Below are positions 18,264 to 25,364 of a DNA stretch of 64,000 bases, piece by piece. Within the stretch, counting starts at the first letter, position 1; each line of letters opens with the position of its first letter. A program made the position numbers and the translations under genes. Origin of the DNA: a virus. The DNA lies in IMG/VR virus record IMGVR_UViG_3300023109_002830, positions 1 to 64,000 of that record; one strand, 5' to 3'. The notes below the pieces were generated by a model. It was not told where the DNA came from, ran no database searches, and saw nothing but the letters and a program-made list of their open reading frames with translations.

Positions 18264-19119
18264 TTTCTATCTCTTCTGCTAATTTGTTATAATCAATCAA
18301 ATACGTACCATGTCTTTTCACAGCTTCTCCAGCCATAGTATTACTTATTCGTACTGCCAGATACACTGGTAAGTTCATCCATAAACATATAGCTAATGTT
18401 GCAGTAAATGTATCCCCTGCTCCAGTGACATCTGAAACTTCTGTTGATGTTGCAGGATAGTGTTCTATTTGATCTCCTACTAAAAGTACACCTTCTGATC
18501 CAAGAGTAACAATAAAATTATCTACATTAAGCTCATCCCGCACGCGCCGCGCGTGCACCAGCAGATGTTTAGGCGATAGGTTACTTTCACCAATATAGTC
18601 TTCAAATTCTTTTTTGTTTGGTTTTAACACATACGCATTTTTATAATAATCTAATGATACCTTTGGATCTACAATACACCTTTTACTTTTAGTGATTATT
18701 GACTGCGGGTTTTTTACAGTCCCTTTATTATAATCTGATAAAACTACAATATCATATTCGTTTTTAATTGAAAAAGAATCTTCGATAATTGTTTCTTCAA
18801 TATATTCTTCAGTGTCAACTCTAACTAACATATGATCATTTGCTACAATTCTTGTTTTAAGCGGCATTAAATCACATTCGCTAATTTTACCTTTTGGCTT
18901 TATTTTCTTTAATATATAACTATGAGCGTCATCAATATAGCCATATAGACTTACGTCTTCTGTGGCAGATTTTACGTTCATAAATACATTACCAGCACCA
19001 CCTAAAGAGTAGCGCTTTCGTTTTAGATCTACAACTGGTATAGGTGCTTCAGGTGATAATCTGGTAGATGAACCTAATAGGTACTCATCTATTATAATGT
19101 CGCCAATAACATGGATCAT
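18238..19119 (-). CDS. Heptose-7-phosphate kinase-like PfkB protein (HldE kinase domain)
   Basis: 293 residues. The N-terminus has GDIIIDEYL then LSPEAPIPVV and GGAGNVFMN, as in the RfaE/HldE kinase domain. The C-terminal DVTGAGDTFTATLA is the PfkB ATP/catalytic-base signature. In E. coli this domain is fused to the nucleotidyltransferase; here the two halves are separate genes, the other at 21600. Its start codon is only 10 nt from the divergent heme oxygenase start. Confidence 0.8.
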   Translation of the reverse strand: MIHVIGDIIIDEYLLGSSTRLSPEAPIPVVDLKRKRYSLGGAGNVFMNVKSATEDVSLYGYIDDAHSYILKKIKPKGKISECDLMPLKTRIVANDHMLVRVDTEEYIEETIIEDSFSIKNEYDIVVLSDYNKGTVKNPQSIITKSKRCIVDPKVSLDYYKNAYVLKPNKKEFEDYIGESNLSPKHLLVHARRVRDELNVDNFIVTLGSEGVLLVGDQIEHYPATSTEVSDVTGAGDTFTATLAICLWMNLPVYLAVRISNTMAGEAVKRHGTYLIDYNKLAEEIENEKIISNR

Positions 19120-19129
19120 GGAGTTATAT

Positions 19130-19717
19130 ATGTCCCTTAAAGAATTGACAAAAGATATTCACCTTGAAGCGGAGAACATGCCGTGGGCAAAGCTTCTGGT
19201 GTCTCATAAAATGACAGCAGAGCAATATGCTCTATACCTAAATAATCAAGTTGCTTGTTATCTTGCTTTAGAAGACAGGGCTGATCATTTTGGTATTTTG
19301 GAAGAACTTCCTGGTCTGCAGCGCGCAATGAATATTGCGCATGATCGAAGCTTTTATGATTTCTCACCTAAGATTTTTCCTTCTGTTAATAAGTACATTA
19401 AGTATTGTAGTAAAATGAAAAGAAAGCAAGTATTGGCACACATATATGTTAGACATTTTGGGGATATGTATGGTGGTCAAATGATTGCAAAAGCTATTCC
19501 TTCTCCACAAAATATAGACTGGATGGGAAAAAACCCTGATCCTAATTCTTGGTCAACTATGTATAATTTCGAAAATAAAAAAGAATTAATTACTAGCATT
19601 AGAGAAGATTTGTCTGATGATATGGCTGATGAAGCTAAAACTTGTTTTCAATTTGCAATCAATTTATTTAAGGAGCTAGAAGAATACTATGATGTTTCAG
19701 AAGTTAATATCAGCTAG
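19130..19717 (+). CDS. ho1: Heme oxygenase (biliverdin-forming)
   Basis: 195 residues from the ATG at 19130, preceded by GGAG with 6-nt spacing; a longer start at 19097 would overlap the divergent kinase gene. Family hallmarks are the proximal heme ligand in KDIHLEAEN (His11) and the distal-helix motif VRHFGDMYGGQ. It would open heme to biliverdin IX-alpha, CO and iron. It overlaps the bilin reductase gene by 29 nt, so the pair forms a heme-to-bilin cassette. Both lie inside, and opposite to, a minus-strand sugar operon. Confidence 0.9.
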   Translation: MSLKELTKDIHLEAENMPWAKLLVSHKMTAEQYALYLNNQVACYLALEDRADHFGILEELPGLQRAMNIAHDRSFYDFSPKIFPSVNKYIKYCSKMKRKQVLAHIYVRHFGDMYGGQMIAKAIPSPQNIDWMGKNPDPNSWSTMYNFENKKELITSIREDLSDDMADEAKTCFQFAINLFKELEEYYDVSEVNIS

Positions 19718-20378
19718 CAATGATCTTCAAGAAATATTAGAAGATACTACTGATCTAAAGCATACTCATAAATTCCCTTGGCCTGCTTTATCGTATGGTC
19801 CATGTGAAAAGTTTAGAAGAGCTGACTTAGACATTATTGATGTTACAGAAACACGAAAACTATGGATGTTACACTTAGTAGTTTATCCGCATTTTAATGA
19901 TCCTTCTCCTATTTACGGGTTCGATATTATATCAGGTCCTAAGAAAGTTACTGGAGCTTTTCATGACTTTTCTCCTATGGACCATAATAGTACTATTATA
20001 ACACAGTTTGGAGAGAATGTAAAGGAGTTTATTCCATCAAAGAAAAGAGAACTTCCAGACTGGGCAAAAAATATTTTTAGTCCACATATGATTGCTGCAG
20101 GTAATGTAAATACAGACGCTGAAGTTGATCAAATATTAAGCTTAGCAATTAAAAATCTAAAAATGCACTTGTCTCATATTGGAAAAAAAACTTCTAAAGA
20201 TTTCTCAGCAAACCAATCATGGTACGTTTATAATCAAAGACAAAATCCACATACCCCACGCGTAATGGAATCATTAGGTATTGAAAAAGAAGTGGTTGAA
20301 CAATATATTGATGATTGTCTTTGGCCTATTACAGAAGCTTGGCAAAAAACTAAACCTACGTATTCAATGAATCTATAA
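19689..20378 (+). CDS. pcyX: Ferredoxin-dependent bilin reductase, PcyA/PcyX-like
   Basis: 229 residues. PcyA-type landmarks are present: PIYGFDIISGPKKV, then AFHDFSP (Asp93 matches the catalytic Asp105 of PcyA), LPDWAKNIFS, and a C-terminal YNQRQNPHTPRV. It is more like PcyA than cyanophage PebS. The marine viral class PcyX, a sister of PcyA, converts biliverdin to phycoerythrobilin; this and coupling to ho1 favour PcyX. Product specificity cannot be settled by reading. The last 23 nt overlap the convergent minus-strand gene. Confidence 0.85.
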   Translation: MMFQKLISASNDLQEILEDTTDLKHTHKFPWPALSYGPCEKFRRADLDIIDVTETRKLWMLHLVVYPHFNDPSPIYGFDIISGPKKVTGAFHDFSPMDHNSTIITQFGENVKEFIPSKKRELPDWAKNIFSPHMIAAGNVNTDAEVDQILSLAIKNLKMHLSHIGKKTSKDFSANQSWYVYNQRQNPHTPRVMESLGIEKEVVEQYIDDCLWPITEAWQKTKPTYSMNL

Positions 20379-21270
20379 GTGCTGTCCGGTTATGAGCTAG
20401 CACACAACTATAAGCTGAGCCTCCATCATGTGGCCGTGGTGGAACCCATAGCGTATACGGTATTTTACTTCTAATTTTTTTATTATATGCGCATCCTCCT
20501 GTTAAAATGATATTTTTAATACCAGTTTTTTTGACCCAATGCTCAATCATATTAACTACAAGTTCTTCAAATATTTCTTGAGTTGCAGATGCTAAGTCTT
20601 CTGCTCTAAAATTTTCATATATCCCACCTAATCCTCTATGCATATTTCTACTGAATCTTGGTTGCCAACCAGCACTAAGGACAAGATCACTTTTAATTTT
20701 ATTTTTAATTGCCGGGCTTGGTGTTACTGCTAGTGATTCAAAATGAGCTTCATCTTTTTGTGGCACAAGCTTCGCTTCTTTAACCATTGAGCTATAAAAT
20801 AAACCTATGCTATCTGGATATCTAATTGAAGCTTTTTTTGTAAGATCACCGTCATACTTCCATACTGAAGTACAATCCCATTCGCCAATAGAATCAATTA
20901 CAAAAACCAAGGCTTTATCAAAAGGACTAAAGGGTGATTTAAGTGCCCAAGATGCGTGAGCTTCGTGGTGGCCAACCCATGTCCAGCGAGTACGATCAAG
21001 TCCTAAATCGTCTAAAATTTTTCTAACATTATTTCTTTGAAAAGGATTTTTTTGGCCAGCCCACCATTGTCTAATAGATTTTAGATAAGGATTTTCGTAC
21101 CATACAACTAAATCAGGTGCACCAAACTTTTTCTTTAACGACTCTACATCTTCATATTTATGATAAGGCTCAGAAGTATAGTGCTCAACCATTACGTCTG
21201 TGTCATACCAAACAGTAATGCTAGCATCATGACCATGACCTGCCATACCCCATATTCTTTTACTTCTCAA
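20356..21270 (-). CDS. Short carbamoyltransferase-like protein (NodU N-terminal domain only)
   Basis: 304 residues if it starts at TTG 21270, which has GGAG 8 nt upstream; an ATG at 21345 would overlap the upstream gene by 86 nt. It begins GMAGHGHDASI and contains WVGHHEAHASWA, FVIDSIGEWD and ILTGGCAYNKK, matching the Kae1-like half of NodU-family enzymes. The C-terminal domain (the GPRALGNRS region seen at 14375) is missing. It could work on its own, as some short homologues do, or with a partner. Confidence 0.7.
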   Translation of the reverse strand: MRSKRIWGMAGHGHDASITVWYDTDVMVEHYTSEPYHKYEDVESLKKKFGAPDLVVWYENPYLKSIRQWWAGQKNPFQRNNVRKILDDLGLDRTRWTWVGHHEAHASWALKSPFSPFDKALVFVIDSIGEWDCTSVWKYDGDLTKKASIRYPDSIGLFYSSMVKEAKLVPQKDEAHFESLAVTPSPAIKNKIKSDLVLSAGWQPRFSRNMHRGLGGIYENFRAEDLASATQEIFEELVVNMIEHWVKKTGIKNIILTGGCAYNKKIRSKIPYTLWVPPRPHDGGSAYSCVLAHNRTALIDSLNT

Positions 21271-21631
21271 TTTGACTATCTCCAGGTTCAACTCTATAGT
21301 TATCCTCGACTGAATCTGGTGTCGAGACTTCAATAATAATACCAACGTTAGAAATGCATGTTAGTTTATGTGGTAACATAGGCGGAATAACTTTTGTATC
21401 TCCGGTTTCTAAAATCTCAATGTTTCTAGAAGCATCAATAGTATTGATTGTTTCTAGCCTAAATTGCCCTTCAAGTATATGCCAAGTTTCATGCTTCTCT
21501 TTATGTAAATGCATTGAAAAGCTTTTTTGCTGGTTAAACCTTAATAGTTTACCGCAGTACATATCATTAGTGGCAAAAATGAGTTCACTTCCCCACCCTT
21601 TATTCACTTGGCCAGATAACTGAGTTGCCAT
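21260..21631 (-). CDS. Cupin-domain protein
   Basis: 123 residues, a single cupin barrel. Motif 1 is SFSMHLHKEKHETWHILEG with metal-binding His and Glu, and motif 2 is PPMLPHKL. Similar small cupins are sugar isomerases or sugar-nucleotide isomerases, such as mannose-6-phosphate isomerase type II. Overlap with both neighbours in a sugar operon suggests action on a sugar or sugar phosphate. Substrate unknown. Confidence 0.72.
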   Translation of the reverse strand: MATQLSGQVNKGWGSELIFATNDMYCGKLLRFNQQKSFSMHLHKEKHETWHILEGQFRLETINTIDASRNIEILETGDTKVIPPMLPHKLTCISNVGIIIEVSTPDSVEDNYRVEPGDSQIEK

Positions 21632-22010
21632 CTTTAATCCTTTGTATAAGTCGAGAAGTAGATCTACCGCGTAAGGCTGGAATAATACGTACTTCTGCTA
21701 ATTCTTTGCCGACTACCTGATCTAGGTTATAATCACCACCTTTAGTAATGATATCGGGCTTTACTTCCTTAATTAAATTCCAAGGAGTTTCTTCATCGAA
21801 AATAATAACTTCGTCTACACAAGATAAAGCTTCTAATACTTGTTTTCGATCTATATCTATATTATAACATCTATTCTTTAGATTGTACAGGCTTTTATCA
21901 GAATTTAGCCCGACAATTAACCTATCGCCTAAAGCTCTAGATTGTTGAAGATAATTTACGTGGCCAGCGTGTAAGATGTCAAAGCAGCCGTTGGTGAATA
22001 TTGTTTTCAT
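21600..22010 (-). CDS. Heptose-phosphate nucleotidyltransferase (HldE C-terminal domain-like)
   Basis: 136 residues from the ATG at 22010 (MKTIFTNGCFDIL); an in-frame ATG at 22025 is possible. It has TNGCFDILHAGHVNYL (HxGH nucleotidyltransferase motif), GLNSDKS, EETPWNLI, KGGDYN and RSTSRLI, matching the RfaE domain II that makes ADP-heptose from heptose-1-phosphate. It is the first gene of the minus-strand operon. The minus promoter at 22016-22045 would place transcription start almost at this ATG. Confidence 0.82.
   Translation of the reverse strand: MKTIFTNGCFDILHAGHVNYLQQSRALGDRLIVGLNSDKSLYNLKNRCYNIDIDRKQVLEALSCVDEVIIFDEETPWNLIKEVKPDIITKGGDYNLDQVVGKELAEVRIIPALRGRSTSRLIQRIKDGNSVIWPSE
21861..21890 (-). 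promoter_or_regulatory. Intragenic minus-strand promoter CTGTAC-N18-TATAAT
   Basis: Reading the minus strand: CTGTAC (21890-21885), 18 nt, TATAAT (21866-21861). An exact match to the window's promoter motif, inside the nucleotidyltransferase gene and pointing at the cupin and carbamoyltransferase genes. Confidence 0.6.
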
Positions 22011-22018
22011 TATAAATA
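22011..22018 (+). promoter_or_regulatory. T4-type late promoter TATAAATA
   Basis: Exact TATAAATA, 36 nt before the gp13 start, in the short divergent gap. It overlaps the -10 of the minus-strand promoter next to it. Confidence 0.75.
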
Positions 22019-22045
22019 GTACCATAGATAACGTATTTTGTACAG
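22016..22045 (-). promoter_or_regulatory. Minus-strand promoter CTGTAC-N18-TACTAT
   Basis: On the minus strand, CTGTAC (22045-22040), 18 nt ending in ATGG, then TACTAT (22021-22016). The -10 has 4 of 6 consensus bases but spacing and -35 are exact. It would start transcription at or next to the ATG at 22010. Confidence 0.5.
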
Positions 22046-22054
22046 GAAAAAATC

Positions 22055-22810
22055 ATGGCAAACCCATCAACACGACAAGGTTTGATAGACTATTGCCTGA
22101 GGAAGCTTGGCGATCCTGTCATCGAGGTTAATGTTGATCCAGATCAACTTGAAGACCGCGTTGATGAAGCCCTACAAGTTTATCAGGAGTTTCATTCAGA
22201 CGCAACACTTAAAACTTATTTGAAGCACCAAATAACTGCAACAGATGTCACTAACAAATATATTCCTATTTCAGACAATATTATATATGTATCTAAACTT
22301 TTCCCTATTTCTTCTTCATTAAATTCGTCAACTAATATGTTTGGCTTAAAGTATCAAATGATGCTTAATGATATAGCAGATTTGCAAAATTTTGCTGGTG
22401 ACTTAGGTTATTATGAGCAGATGCAACAGTATTTATCTTTGCTGGATATGAAGCTAAACGGAACACCTCAGGTAACATTTTCAAGACTTCAAAATAGATT
22501 GCTTATTCATGGAGATTTTGAAGATAAGGATATTAAAGCAGGTGAATACGTTATTGCAGAAGTGTATCAAATCGTTGATCCTAATACACATACAGGTGTA
22601 TATAACGACATGTGGCTAAAGGAATATACTACACAACTTATTAAACAACAGTGGGGCGCTAACCTTATTAAGTTTGAAGGAATGCAGCTGCCCGGTGGTG
22701 TTATGTTAAATGGACGTCAGCTTTATGAAGATGCTACAGCTGAAATAGAAAAACTTATGGAAAGAATTAGGCTAGAGCAAGAGCTTCCAGCAGATTTCTT
22801 TATAGGATGA
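22055..22810 (+). CDS. gp13: Neck protein gp13
   Basis: 251 residues. It begins STRQGLIDYCLRKLGDPVIEVNV, a pattern strongly conserved in gp13 of marine T4-like phages, then QLEDRVDEALQVYQEFHSD. In T4, gp13 with gp14 closes the filled head and joins it to the tail. It is shorter than T4 gp13 (309). It follows a late promoter and precedes gp14 with 4-nt spacing, matching T4 gene order. Confidence 0.88.
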   Translation: MANPSTRQGLIDYCLRKLGDPVIEVNVDPDQLEDRVDEALQVYQEFHSDATLKTYLKHQITATDVTNKYIPISDNIIYVSKLFPISSSLNSSTNMFGLKYQMMLNDIADLQNFAGDLGYYEQMQQYLSLLDMKLNGTPQVTFSRLQNRLLIHGDFEDKDIKAGEYVIAEVYQIVDPNTHTGVYNDMWLKEYTTQLIKQQWGANLIKFEGMQLPGGVMLNGRQLYEDATAEIEKLMERIRLEQELPADFFIG

Positions 22811-22814
22811 TTGA

Positions 22815-23933
22815 ATGGCTACTAATCGCTACTTTAGTCAGAAGGTAACTTCTGAGCAGAGGCTTTACGAAGATATCGTAATTGAATCTCTTAAAATGTA
22901 TGGACAGGATGTTTATTACATTCCAAGAGAAATTGTCAATGAAGATACGATTCTTAATGAAGATCCTGCTTCAAGGTATGGCACTGCGTATAAAGTAGAA
23001 ATGTACATTGAAAACACTGAAGGTTTTGAAGGTGAAGGAGATTTGTTCACTAAGTTTGGTGTTGAAATTAGAGATGAAGCTACGTTCATTATTTCGCGTA
23101 AAAGATTTATTCACACTGCAGCACAATATGATAATGACATTACTGGTGAAAGACCAAGAGAAGGTGATTTGATTTATCTTCCTCTTTCTAATTCAATGTT
23201 TGAAATTAATCACGTTGAAGATGAACAACCTTTTTATCAAATATCAAACATACCTACATTCAAATGTAGAGCAGCTTTATTCGAATATAGCGGCGAAGAT
23301 CTTGACACAGGTGTTATTGATATCGATAATATTGAAGTTGATAACACATATCAATATGTAATTTTTTACACAAAACCTGAAACTGCAACTGCTTCATCTT
23401 TAATTGATTCAAATGGAGTAGTCAGCTCGATTTCATTAATAGACGGCGGTGATGGTTATAAAGAAACATTCCCAGATATTACGTTCTCATCTCCAGATAG
23501 TGGAACTACTGCTACAGGCACAGCTCAGGTTTCTGGCGGTAAAGTTACAACTTTAACATTATCTTCAGGAGGAACTGGCTATACAACTGCCCCTACTATT
23601 TCTATAGAAGCTCCGGCATCAGTAGAATTTGAAAGAGGAGAAACTGTTGAACAAACATTAGCTTCTGGTGTTAAAGTTACTGGAGAACTTGTCAAACAAG
23701 TTGATTCTGACGCTGCGCTCTATGTTACACACGTTGGAGCTAATGACGGTAAGTTCCATACGTTTGTTAAAGATATTGACGTAACTGGTGGAACATCATT
23801 TGCGGTATCAAGTGTAAAATCAGTTTCTGAATTAATGAATCAATCAGATACAGAAGATAATTTAGATTTTGATGACTTTACTTCAAACATTATTGATTTT
23901 TCTGAAAATAACCCGTTTGGAGATCCTGAATAA
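22815..23933 (+). CDS. gp14: Neck protein gp14 with extra beta-repeat insertion
   Basis: 372 residues versus 256 in T4. Residues 1-190 match gp14 (RYFSQKVTSEQRLYEDIVIESLKMYG, then RKRF and PLSNSMFEINHVE). Residues about 195-275 are an added segment with two copies of a G-x-GY-x-x-x-P-x-(I/V) unit separated by V-x-GGKVTTL, a repeat seen in many marine phage virion proteins. It acts with gp13 in the neck. It overlaps the next start by 1 nt. Confidence 0.87.
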   Translation: MATNRYFSQKVTSEQRLYEDIVIESLKMYGQDVYYIPREIVNEDTILNEDPASRYGTAYKVEMYIENTEGFEGEGDLFTKFGVEIRDEATFIISRKRFIHTAAQYDNDITGERPREGDLIYLPLSNSMFEINHVEDEQPFYQISNIPTFKCRAALFEYSGEDLDTGVIDIDNIEVDNTYQYVIFYTKPETATASSLIDSNGVVSSISLIDGGDGYKETFPDITFSSPDSGTTATGTAQVSGGKVTTLTLSSGGTGYTTAPTISIEAPASVEFERGETVEQTLASGVKVTGELVKQVDSDAALYVTHVGANDGKFHTFVKDIDVTGGTSFAVSSVKSVSELMNQSDTEDNLDFDDFTSNIIDFSENNPFGDPE

Positions 23934-24199
23934 TGAATGATGATATGTTTGATTTCGGTTTTACTGCAGTTAATGAAGATGAGCTGACTGCGGTACAAGA
24001 TGCACAAAAGGCTGTAGGTGATACTGCAGTTGAAGCTAGAACTTCTCAAGACAAACTTGATAGATTATATAACGCTATTACACCATTGTTAAATAATCTT
24101 AAAGCGAATCCAGAAAAAGATTATATTCTTTGGCCAAATAGATTAGCTAAGGTTGAACAGTTCGAAGATAAATTACAAGAAATCTATAAGGGTTTATAA
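23933..24199 (+). CDS. Conserved small protein between gp14 and gp15
   Basis: 88 residues, mainly helical and acidic, with no membrane segment. It starts on the gp14 stop and its stop overlaps the gp15 start by 1 nt. A small gene at this spot is common in marine T4-like phages but not in T4. A neck or tail-completion accessory role is a positional guess. Confidence 0.62.
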   Translation: MNDDMFDFGFTAVNEDELTAVQDAQKAVGDTAVEARTSQDKLDRLYNAITPLLNNLKANPEKDYILWPNRLAKVEQFEDKLQEIYKGL

Positions 24200-24996
24200 T
24201 GTTTGGAAATTATTTTTATCACGAAAGAATAAAAAAAGCAGTTTCTACATTTGGTAAAATGTTTAACGACATTTATATACTCAGAAAAAGTAGTTCAACT
24301 CAAGGCGCAACACAAATGAAAGTTCCGCTTTCGTACGGACCGCGCGCGAAGTTTCTTGAAAGAATAAGACAAGTTGCAGATTTAGCTAGTAACGATAAAG
24401 TTGCTATTAAACTACCAAGACTTTCTTTTGAAATAGAAGGAATTTCTTATGACGTGATGAGACAACTACCAAAGCTTAATGATCAAAATAGATCAGGCAG
24501 TACTAATAGTGTAAGAAATAAATTTAGAAGCGGTGTGCCGTATATTATGAATTTTGCTTTAACAATATACGCAAAAAATCAAGACGATGCATTGCAAATT
24601 GTAGAACAGATTATTCCTTATTTTGCTCCTCAATATACTCTCACAATTAAACCATTTAATGAATTTGATAGTATAACAGAAGACGTTCCTATTATATTAA
24701 CTGGTGTAAACTTTAATGACGACTATGAAGGTGAGCAAGGAACAAGACGTACAATACAATATACATTAACCTTTGATATGCACATTTACTTTCATGGTAA
24801 GATTGATGAAAGCTCTATCATTCGTGAGGTTAATGCTAACACACTTATTATGAATAGCGGATTAACAGGTGATTCTGATGTTCCGCTAGAAAGAATTAAT
24901 TTAGTTCCAAACCCGCTAAGCGTTTCTCCTGATAGCGATTTTGGATTTACAGAAACATTTATATTAGCGGCAGATAGTGATGCCGGGGTGATTTAA
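24199..24996 (+). CDS. gp15: Tail sheath stabiliser / terminator gp15
   Basis: 265 residues, close to T4's 272. The start MFGNYFYHERIKKAVSTFG-x-MFNDIYI is the gp15 hallmark, followed by VPLSYGPRAKFLERI and the DVPIILTGVNFNDDYEG segment. gp15 forms the ring that caps the sheath and tube and binds the neck. Its order after gp13/gp14 and before the terminase genes matches T4. Confidence 0.9.
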   Translation: MFGNYFYHERIKKAVSTFGKMFNDIYILRKSSSTQGATQMKVPLSYGPRAKFLERIRQVADLASNDKVAIKLPRLSFEIEGISYDVMRQLPKLNDQNRSGSTNSVRNKFRSGVPYIMNFALTIYAKNQDDALQIVEQIIPYFAPQYTLTIKPFNEFDSITEDVPIILTGVNFNDDYEGEQGTRRTIQYTLTFDMHIYFHGKIDESSIIREVNANTLIMNSGLTGDSDVPLERINLVPNPLSVSPDSDFGFTETFILAADSDAGVI

Positions 24997-25364
24997 TGAC
25001 AGATTCAAATGACGATGTAAAAGGCGATTATGATTATTCAAGAAATACATATTACGAGCTTATTGAACAAGGAAAAGAAAGCTTACAATTAGCTCAAAGA
25101 ATTGCTGAAGAAACTGAACATCCTAGAGCAATTGAAGTTCTTGCAGGAATGCTTAAACAGGTTTCAGATACTAATGATAAGTTGATGGACCTAAACAAAA
25201 AAATGAAAGAACTTACTCAGTCTGAAAAGAAAAAGGTTGAAAACCAACAAAACAATTTCTTTATAGGATCTACTTCAGAGTTACAGAAAATGTTAAAAAA
25301 TGCAGATAAAGGTGAAGTGATAGAACATGACGCAGGCGCTAAGTCCGGAAAACTACCTAGGTAA
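24996..25364 (+). CDS. gp16: Terminase small subunit gp16
   Basis: 122 residues, shorter than T4 gp16 (164). It has a central coiled-coil-like segment (VSDTNDKLMDLNKKMKELT) as expected of the ring-forming small terminase, and NNFFIGSTSELQK near the end. The 38-nt overlap with gp17 matches the T4 arrangement. Assignment rests on length, coiled coil and position. Confidence 0.82.
   Translation: MTDSNDDVKGDYDYSRNTYYELIEQGKESLQLAQRIAEETEHPRAIEVLAGMLKQVSDTNDKLMDLNKKMKELTQSEKKKVENQQNNFFIGSTSELQKMLKNADKGEVIEHDAGAKSGKLPR

Noticed and set aside
19068-19098. ATGAAC-N19-TATAAT upstream of ho1 as a promoter
   Set aside because: Both the -35 and the spacing deviate from the otherwise exact motif. It remains possible, as ho1-pcyX has no better candidate, but it is not strong enough to list as a feature.
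19689-20378. PebS (cyanophage phycoerythrobilin synthase) instead of PcyA/PcyX
   Set aside because: The FHDFSP block and the C-terminal Q-x-x-N-x-x-T-x-R-V segment follow PcyA rather than the PebS pattern.
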